A program made the translations under genes and the position numbers. The notes under the pieces are model-generated. The model was given only the letters and a program-made list of their open reading frames with translations. It made no database searches and was not told where the DNA came from. 64,000 bases of DNA from Prevotella corporis DSM 18810 = JCM 8529 (GTDB lineage: Bacteria; Bacteroidota; Bacteroidia; Bacteroidales; Bacteroidaceae): contig NZ_AUME01000011.1 of the NCBI RefSeq assembly GCF_000430525.1, positions 1-64,000 on the forward strand, written 5' to 3'. Shown here in pieces: positions 59,677-64,000 of this stretch (within the stretch, counting starts at the first letter, position 1; the number at the start of each line of letters is the position of its first letter).

Positions 59677-59786
59677 ATATCCGACCGCCTTTTCGCTCGT
59701 AAAAGCTCATCTTCGGTCATACCATAGCTGCCCATTGGTGCGGTGAAAGGTCAGACATCGCATTGCGAAAGCTCACCTATTGCAAC
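59677..59786. repeat. 22-base phased palindrome array H
   Basis: Units at 59677, 59699, 59721, 59743 and 59765. Best copies: TAAAAGCTCATCTTC, TGAAAGGTCAGACAT and CGAAAGCTCACCTATT. It lies in the 929-base gap 59467-60395 before susC. The rest of the gap holds a dyad at 59972-59987 and the susC promoter, and no gene I can support. Confidence 0.65.
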
Positions 59787-59971
59787 GGAAATCTCTTTTT
59801 GGGGGCAGAAAAGAGGCCCTATCCCGTATTCCCATGCCCCATTATTGACGTTTTGTTGCTGGAACTGCCAAGTCTCAAATGTTAAAATCCCGGTGTTTTT
59901 TTGACAAAAAATATCATTCCAGCCGCCAGTAATCATGTTGGGGACGACCAACATCCACACTATATATAATA

Positions 59972-59987
59972 AGGTGTAAGTACACCT
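59972..59987. promoter_or_regulatory. perfect dyad upstream of susC
   Basis: AGGTGTA and TACACCT around two bases. It lies about 285 bases before the susC -7 box, too far for a simple operator but isolated and perfect; it could be a regulator site or a transcript-end hairpin. Confidence 0.35.
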
Positions 59988-60257
59988 AAGAAAAACAATG
60001 CCTTTCAGTCAGTTCGTGACATCTTGCTTTTCAGTGTATATGTAAGTCGTCAACATGGATTGCAAAGCTGCAACCCAGTATCGTTTTTTAGCTCAATTTC
60101 AGCGGTATCAAACTAAAGTCGTAGGGTGCTGAAAATGGAATACTTAATAATGATGTCATGTCAATGCAGCCAATCGATAATGAGCCTCGTTTTGTTAATG
60201 TGTGTGAAAATACAGGCTGTTTCATTAATTTTATTTGTTTTGTTAATATTGATACAT

Positions 60258-60265
60258 TATCTTTG
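60258..60265 (+). promoter_or_regulatory. -7 promoter box of susC
   Basis: TATCTTTG with a start codon at 60396, giving a leader of about 125 bases rich in A/T. Confidence 0.55.
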
Positions 60266-60395
60266 CATTTATGTTAAAGTATGAAAGCATCTTTCAACCT
60301 TTGATAAGACTATGAGAAATAGCATTAAACCTACCTTTATTAAGTAAAAAAATTAAGGACAAATATATAATTAATTTTAAAAAGAGAGAGATTTT

Positions 60396-63377
60396 ATGGA
60401 AAAAAGACTAACAATGTTTCTCGCCTGCTTATTCCTGAGCTTAGGAATGGCAATGGCTCAAACACAGATTAGCGGTACTGTAGTTTCTTCCGAGGACGGC
60501 TTACCGATAATCGGTGCATCTGTTATGGTAGATGGAACAAAAAACGGAACAGCGACCGACATGGATGGTAAGTTCACCTTGTCAGCTCCTGCAGGTTCTA
60601 AGATTACCGTTTCTTACATCGGTATGAAACCTAAGACGCTGAATGCTTCCGCACACATGAAAATTGTTCTTGACCCAGATCATACAACGATTGAAGAAGT
60701 AGTGGTTACGGGTTATGGTTCTGCCAAGAAGTTGGGTTCAGTCGTTGGTGCGGTAGCAACGGTAAGTAATGAAAAACTTCAAAAATCCGTTACACCTAAC
60801 TTTACCGATGCTTTGTCCGGACAAGTTTCAGGACTTTCTGTCTTGTCGGCTACTGGAGAACCTTCTGCATCTGCAACGATTCGTCTTCGTGGTGTGAACT
60901 CAATCAATTCAAGTAACACTCCGTTGTTCATTCTTGACGGTGCACCTATTTCTTCATCAATGTTCAATACATTGAACCCTTCGGATATTGCAAATATCAC
61001 AGTCTTGAAAGATGCTTCTTCAACTGCTATTTACGGTTCGCGTGCTGCCAATGGCGTTATCGTGATTACCAGCCGCAGAGGAAAGTATGACGAAAAAGCT
61101 AACTTGACGCTTCGCGCACAATACGGTATTTCAAGCCCGATTGCTGATAAAATTGAGATGATGAATTCTCAGCAATACGTTGAGTTCCGCGACAAGATAG
61201 GACAGCCGGTTTCTGATGAAATTAAGAACTTGGTTAATAAATATGGATTCAACACCAATTGGCGCGACCAAATTTTTAACAACAGCGCACCTACATATAC
61301 TTTGGATGCTACAATGACCGGTGGTGGTAAGACTTTCTCTTATTACTTGTCATTCAATCATCATAGTCAAGATGGTATTGTAGCTCAATCAGGCATGCGC
61401 CGTGAGTCATTAAGAGCAAACATTGATGCTCGATTGAATGATTGGTTCAAGGTAGGCTTCCAGTCAAACTTTGGTATTAACCATTGGGAGTCTAACGCAG
61501 AAGCCGGTTCAGATGGTATTTATGGTACGAACCCAATGGTGTTCTCACGTCAGGCATTTCCTTTTGACGTGCCAAACTATTATCATTTCGACACCGATGG
61601 CAAATTGGTATGGGACGGACCTGCTGATGTCTTGAAATATGGCGACAACTTGACTCCCGACTTCGTAAACAGATATCGTAGCACTAAGCGTATGCGCGTA
61701 ACTGCTAACTTCAATATCTACGAACAACTCACTCCTATAAAGGGTTTAACCTTGCGTGCGCAACAGGCTTTGGATGCTTACGACTATACATTGTCTAACC
61801 AATGGCAACCTTACGATGCTTTCACAACACCGATGGGAAGTCCGGTCGATAAGCAGGAAGGTTCTTCACAGGAAAGCTTCTCTCGTTACTATTCATTTAC
61901 TTTGTCTCATACGGCAGAATACAAACACAACTTCGGCTTGCACGGACTTACTGTTTTGCTTGGTGAAGAAACAATCTTGTCAAAGAGCAAAGGCTTTGGA
62001 GTTTTCACGAAAGGTCAAACAGACCCACGTCAGCTCCGCCTCACCGATGCAACGAGTGTTAAACCAAGTAATCTTAGAGATTCTCGTGCTGAAGAAGTTT
62101 TCAACTCTTTGTTTGGAACTCTTGATTACAATTATGCAGAGAAATATTATCTTAACTTCTCTTACCGTGCTGATGGTAGCTCTCGCTTCGCTCCCGATAC
62201 ACGCTGGGGTAATTTCTACTCTTTAGGTGCAATGTGGAATGCCAAGAAAGAAAGTTTCTTGAATAAAGTAAGCTGGCTTGACGCATTGGAACTCCGTATC
62301 AGTTATGGTACTACGGGTAATGCTTCCGGTGCCGGAAGTTACGATTACTTCGGTCTTTTGGGAACAGGAGCATTGTATAACGGTCAGTCCTCTTTAGGTA
62401 TTTCAACTCCAAGCAACTATGCTCTGACATGGGAAAAAGTTGCCGAACTTAATGGTGGCTTCTCTGCAAGAGTATTCAATCGCCTTTCTTTGGGCTTCGA
62501 TGTCTATCATAAGAAGACTTCCGACATGCTGATGAGCATTCCTTATTCTTATACAACAGGATTTGGTGATGGACCCGGTAATATCGGTTCAATGAAAAAT
62601 ACCGGATTTGATTTTGACTTCACCCTTGACCTCATGAAGACTAAGGATATTCTTTGGACATTCAAAGCTAATGTGAACTACAATAAGAATGAGATTACTG
62701 AACTTTTTGCCGGTCGTGATTCTTATGTAATCAATGGAACAGGTGTAAAACTTCAAGTTGGTAAGCCTTATGGTGAGTTCTTCTATGTTAGAAATGCAGG
62801 CGTAGATCCAGCTGACGGTCATCCGATGTGGCTTGACGCAAATGGTAATTTAACTAAAGAATTTAATGAAGTTGAAGATGCCGTATTCACAGGAAAACAG
62901 CGTTATGCTCCTTGGAGTGGAGGTTTTGGAACTTCTTTCCAATACAAAAACCTTTCAATTTCAGCAGACTTTGCTTGGCAGGCTGATAAGTATATGATTA
63001 ATAACGATAACTTCTTTATTAAGAATGTACGCTTTGCCAATCGTTGGAACCAATCTACCGATATGTTGAACGTATGGACGAAACCTGGACAGATTACCGA
63101 TATCCCTGCAACGGGTTACGGATCTGAATTTGATACACGTCTGTTGGAAAACGCTTCTTTCCTTCGTTTGAAGAATCTGACAATCCAATACGTATTGCCA
63201 CAGAAGTGGATTAACGGAACTCGTATCTTGAAATCAGCTAAGATCTTTGGTATAGCTCGTAACCTCTTTACGATTACTCAGTTCTCTGGATATGATCCAG
63301 AACCTGATATCAACCTTGTGAGATTTAACTACCCGAATACACGTCAGTTTGTATTGGGTGTAGAAGCTACTTTCTAA
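60396..63377 (+). CDS. SusC/RagA-family TonB-dependent outer-membrane transporter
   Basis: 993 residues. Signal peptide 1-21 (cut after AMA). Carboxypeptidase-like domain (about 22-105; ISGTVVSSEDGLPIIGASVM), TonB box region EEVVVTGYGSAKKLGSVVGA, plug (about 110-230; FILDGAPISSSMFNTLNPSD, DASSTAIYGSRAANGVIVIT), then the 22-strand barrel with the final FVLGVEATF. Imports glycans or peptides too large for porins together with a SusD lid. No glycoside hydrolases, sensors or sulfatases are visible upstream, so the substrate is unknown. Directly followed by susD (9 bases). Confidence 0.93.
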   Translation: MEKRLTMFLACLFLSLGMAMAQTQISGTVVSSEDGLPIIGASVMVDGTKNGTATDMDGKFTLSAPAGSKITVSYIGMKPKTLNASAHMKIVLDPDHTTIEEVVVTGYGSAKKLGSVVGAVATVSNEKLQKSVTPNFTDALSGQVSGLSVLSATGEPSASATIRLRGVNSINSSNTPLFILDGAPISSSMFNTLNPSDIANITVLKDASSTAIYGSRAANGVIVITSRRGKYDEKANLTLRAQYGISSPIADKIEMMNSQQYVEFRDKIGQPVSDEIKNLVNKYGFNTNWRDQIFNNSAPTYTLDATMTGGGKTFSYYLSFNHHSQDGIVAQSGMRRESLRANIDARLNDWFKVGFQSNFGINHWESNAEAGSDGIYGTNPMVFSRQAFPFDVPNYYHFDTDGKLVWDGPADVLKYGDNLTPDFVNRYRSTKRMRVTANFNIYEQLTPIKGLTLRAQQALDAYDYTLSNQWQPYDAFTTPMGSPVDKQEGSSQESFSRYYSFTLSHTAEYKHNFGLHGLTVLLGEETILSKSKGFGVFTKGQTDPRQLRLTDATSVKPSNLRDSRAEEVFNSLFGTLDYNYAEKYYLNFSYRADGSSRFAPDTRWGNFYSLGAMWNAKKESFLNKVSWLDALELRISYGTTGNASGAGSYDYFGLLGTGALYNGQSSLGISTPSNYALTWEKVAELNGGFSARVFNRLSLGFDVYHKKTSDMLMSIPYSYTTGFGDGPGNIGSMKNTGFDFDFTLDLMKTKDILWTFKANVNYNKNEITELFAGRDSYVINGTGVKLQVGKPYGEFFYVRNAGVDPADGHPMWLDANGNLTKEFNEVEDAVFTGKQRYAPWSGGFGTSFQYKNLSISADFAWQADKYMINNDNFFIKNVRFANRWNQSTDMLNVWTKPGQITDIPATGYGSEFDTRLLENASFLRLKNLTIQYVLPQKWINGTRILKSAKIFGIARNLFTITQFSGYDPEPDINLVRFNYPNTRQFVLGVEATF

Positions 63378-63386
63378 TAAATTAAA

Positions 63387-64000
63387 ATGAAGATTACAAC
63401 AATGAAGAAAAAAATATTATTTTCTATAATGCTCCTTTGTGCAGGTATGTTTACATCCTGCTCAATGGACAAGGAGCCCTACGGCGCTTTGAATGAAAAG
63501 ACTGCAATTCAGAGTATGCAGGATATCGGTCGATTGCGATTAGGTATCTACACGGCTTTGAGAGGTTTGACAAGTGGAGGCTGGATTTATTATCAGGATC
63601 TTCAGATGGATGAGTTCCATGGCTTGATTAGCAATGGAAATAGAAACGGACAAGTTTCTGCCGGACAGATTTTGGCTTCAAACGACGATATTGAAGGCTT
63701 CTTCGCGTCATCCTATTCAGAAATAGGAAATGCTAACTACATTATGCAAAAGGTAGAAGATGTTTCTAAAATTGAAGGACTTACAGAAGCTGATAAGGTT
63801 ACTTTGAAAAAGTACGACTCAGAGGCTCATTTCCTTCGTGCATATTGCTATTTCTTCCTTGCAGAGCACTTCTGTCAGCCTTATGCAGAGAATAGCAAAG
63901 CGTTAGGTTTACCTATTGTGACAAAGTTCAACCCCACGGGTGATGTTGCATCTTATCCGGCTCGTAGCTCAATGGATGAAACCTATAAATTGATAGAAGA
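63387..64000 (+). CDS. SusD/RagB-family surface lipoprotein, 5' part only
   Basis: Start at ATG 63387 (an in-frame ATG at 63402 is also possible); the frame is open to the window end, about 204 residues visible of an expected 500-600. Lipobox GMFTSC with Cys at about 25, then SMDKEPYGALNEKTAIQSMQ and the TPR-like helices (LKKYDSEAHFLRAYCYFFLA, PYAENSKALGLPIVTKFNPT) that are typical of SusD. It forms the surface lid of the adjacent SusC. Confidence 0.9.
   Translation, partial: MKITTMKKKILFSIMLLCAGMFTSCSMDKEPYGALNEKTAIQSMQDIGRLRLGIYTALRGLTSGGWIYYQDLQMDEFHGLISNGNRNGQVSAGQILASNDDIEGFFASSYSEIGNANYIMQKVEDVSKIEGLTEADKVTLKKYDSEAHFLRAYCYFFLAEHFCQPYAENSKALGLPIVTKFNPTGDVASYPARSSMDETYKLIE

Noticed and set aside
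5570..59786. Short regularly spaced repeats as CRISPR arrays
   Set aside because: Units are abutted 22-base palindromes with no unique spacers, repeats are degenerate, and no cas gene is in the window.

Overview
The window looks like chromosomal DNA of a Bacteroidales bacterium, most likely Prevotellaceae. This is inferred from gene content (SusC/SusD pair, S46 dipeptidyl-peptidase, DUF4625 lipoproteins, GT3 glycogen synthase beside a GT35 phosphorylase, BlaI with an M56/TonB sensor) and from many start regions carrying the Bacteroidetes -7 box TAnnTTTG instead of sigma70 boxes. No rRNA, tRNA, CRISPR array or prophage was seen.

Layout. 1-2.9 kb: left-edge fragment of a possible mobile element, a secreted protein whose promoter holds a C10/G10 run, and a cupin-DUF438 operon. 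3.0-4.6 kb: a decayed IS256-type (zinc-ribbon variant) insertion sequence with two nested pairs of terminal inverted repeats. 4.8-6.5 kb: two small secreted proteins of unknown function. 6.6-11 kb: glycogen synthase and alpha-glucan phosphorylase. 11.5-19.1 kb: dusB, a TPR protein, the BlaI/M56-TonB regulatory pair, and a minus-strand operon aroQ, O-methyltransferase, rbfA, FtsX-like permease. 19.1-23.1 kb: xerD and a secreted M16 protease. 23.7-27.9 kb: a four-gene outer-membrane uptake locus, probably for a metal. 28.4-33.4 kb: nucleoside-recognition membrane protein, flippase, DPP7-type peptidase. 33.6-36 kb: two lipoproteins and a LOG-family enzyme. 36.1-39.4 kb: candidate small RNA, DEAD-box helicase, short agmatine-deiminase-like protein. 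39.8-43.7 kb: minus-strand rnr, hemolysin III-like and a secreted unknown. 43.8-46.6 kb: epimerase, PAP2 protein, nicotinamidase. 47.2-51.9 kb: rimP-nusA-infB. 52.1-57.4 kb: sufB-(secreted protein)-sufC-sufD-sufS. 57.9-59.5 kb: rnhB and a WYL regulator. 60.4-64 kb: susC and the start of susD, cut by the window end.

The most striking feature not explained by genes is a family of dispersed intergenic arrays. Each has three to five copies of a degenerate palindrome (core about AAAAGGTSACCTTTT) placed exactly 22 bases apart, i.e. about two helical turns, so every copy faces the same side of the DNA. Eight such arrays occur, all in long gaps, plus one variant array with core GTACGTAC at 21/22-base spacing. 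They have no unique spacers, so they are not CRISPR, and they look like binding platforms for a dimeric DNA-binding protein. Other points for follow-up are the poly-C promoter tract, a terminator-like hairpin in the rimP-nusA-infB leader, a candidate small RNA upstream of the helicase gene, the metal-uptake-like locus with a dyad over its -33 region, and a secreted protein encoded inside the suf operon.
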